NCBI GenBank assembly: GCA_008727115.1
Contig: CP044131.1
Span: 2,914,001-2,978,000 of the forward strand
Direction: 5' to 3'
Source: Comamonas testosteroni
Lineage (GTDB): Bacteria > Pseudomonadota > Gammaproteobacteria > Burkholderiales > Burkholderiaceae_C
DNA length: 64,000 nucleotides
The notes beneath the pieces were generated by a model, which saw only the letters and a program-made list of their open reading frames with translations, ran no database searches and was not told the origin of the DNA. The translations under genes and the position numbers were made by a program. Positions 63,676 through 64,000 of this stretch are shown piece by piece; the first letter of the stretch is position 1, and each line of letters opens with the position of its first letter.

Positions 63676-63749
63676 CACGCAGGCTCGGTGGACAGAGGCG
63701 CTGCCTTCTACGTGACCAGCCCATTCTACGATGACAGCCAGGAAACACC

Positions 63750-64000
63750 ATGACCACCCAGACCGGCGCAAGCATTTCCATCACAGCTAGCGATGACCAG
63801 CTGCTGCGCAATCTGCAGGATCTGGCCGATGCCCCGGACACCACGCCGCTGATGTACCGCATGGGCGAGTACTTCCAGGACAGTACCCAGCAGCGCTTTG
63901 CTACCCAGACCGACCCGCAGGGCCAGGCCTGGAAGCCCTTGTCACCGGGCTACCTCAAGCGCAAAAAGCAGAACGCCAGTCTGATACTGACTCTCAACGC
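63750..64000 (+). CDS. Phage virion morphogenesis protein (Mu gpG-like), 5' part
   Basis: 84 codons from the ATG at 63750 to the window edge: MTTQTGASISITASDDQLLR, then TPLMYRMGEYFQDSTQQRF and QGQAWKPLSPGYLKRKKQ. The last two are diagnostic of the virion morphogenesis family (Mu gpG, tail completion). The 3' end is outside the window. Order gpF then gpG is as in Mu. Confidence 0.9.
   Translation, partial: MTTQTGASISITASDDQLLRNLQDLADAPDTTPLMYRMGEYFQDSTQQRFATQTDPQGQAWKPLSPGYLKRKKQNASLILTLN

Overview
The window looks like a chromosome segment of a beta-proteobacterium of the Comamonadaceae, most likely Comamonas or a close relative. This rests on high-GC coding sequence, the gene families and their order (trmJ-cysE, darP-mog), and family-style intergenic palindromes. 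It is an inference from recognised proteins, not a database result.

Host region, 1-43.5 kb. From the left come a DUF2892 membrane protein fragment, an EamA exporter, a small membrane protein and a winged-helix regulator. Next are pmbA, divergent from darP-mog, and an ABC substrate-binding protein of the branched-chain amino acid type. An insertion-sequence pile-up follows at 8.5-11.8 kb between a DUF1329 gene and a divergent metallo-beta-lactamase-fold hydrolase. Then come thiC with a TPP riboswitch and a candidate downstream attenuator, a nitroreductase, cysE, trmJ, suhB, mutS, an Anbu-type proteasome-like peptidase, an alpha/beta hydrolase, uppP and a PsiF-repeat protein. After an orphan ABC ATPase and two unknown genes comes a four-gene RND efflux operon of the MdtABC/MuxABC-outer-membrane-factor type. 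The host part ends with a SnoaL-like protein, a two-gene TRAP transporter lacking its binding protein, and a two-component system.

The IS pile-up can be read base by base. An IS30-family element (9610-11773, 27-bp inverted repeats, 3-bp duplication) lies upstream of the DUF1329 gene. Two IS903-group IS5-family elements of 1033 bp, with identical translated transposases, have jumped in. One interrupts the IS30 transposase (9-bp duplication GAAGACGCA). The other interrupts the signal-peptide codons of the DUF1329 gene (9-bp duplication CTGCTGCAC). Removing each copy and one duplication restores both reading frames.

Prophage region, about 43.6 kb to beyond the right edge. This is a transposable Mu-like prophage of the BcepMu type. 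The early block runs leftward from a Cro/Ner-like gene (54.4 kb) through a DDE transposase, its AAA+ partner, DUF3164, HU, GemA and Mor (44.6 kb), and ends in a terminator. A divergent repressor is followed by two probable lysogeny genes. The lysis cassette (holin, transglycosylase, nested Rz/Rz1) and head genes (terminase, portal, gpF, gpG) then run rightward. A trypsin-like protease gene at the left end is a candidate cargo gene. The right end of the phage lies outside the window, so its boundary duplication cannot be checked.

I found no CRISPR array, no tRNA or rRNA gene, and no clearly new multi-gene defence system. The most open-ended items are the left-end protease, the lysogeny-coupled genes at 55.1-55.9 kb, the helically phased operator at 54.5 kb and the Shine-Dalgarno-masking hairpin at 55.98 kb.
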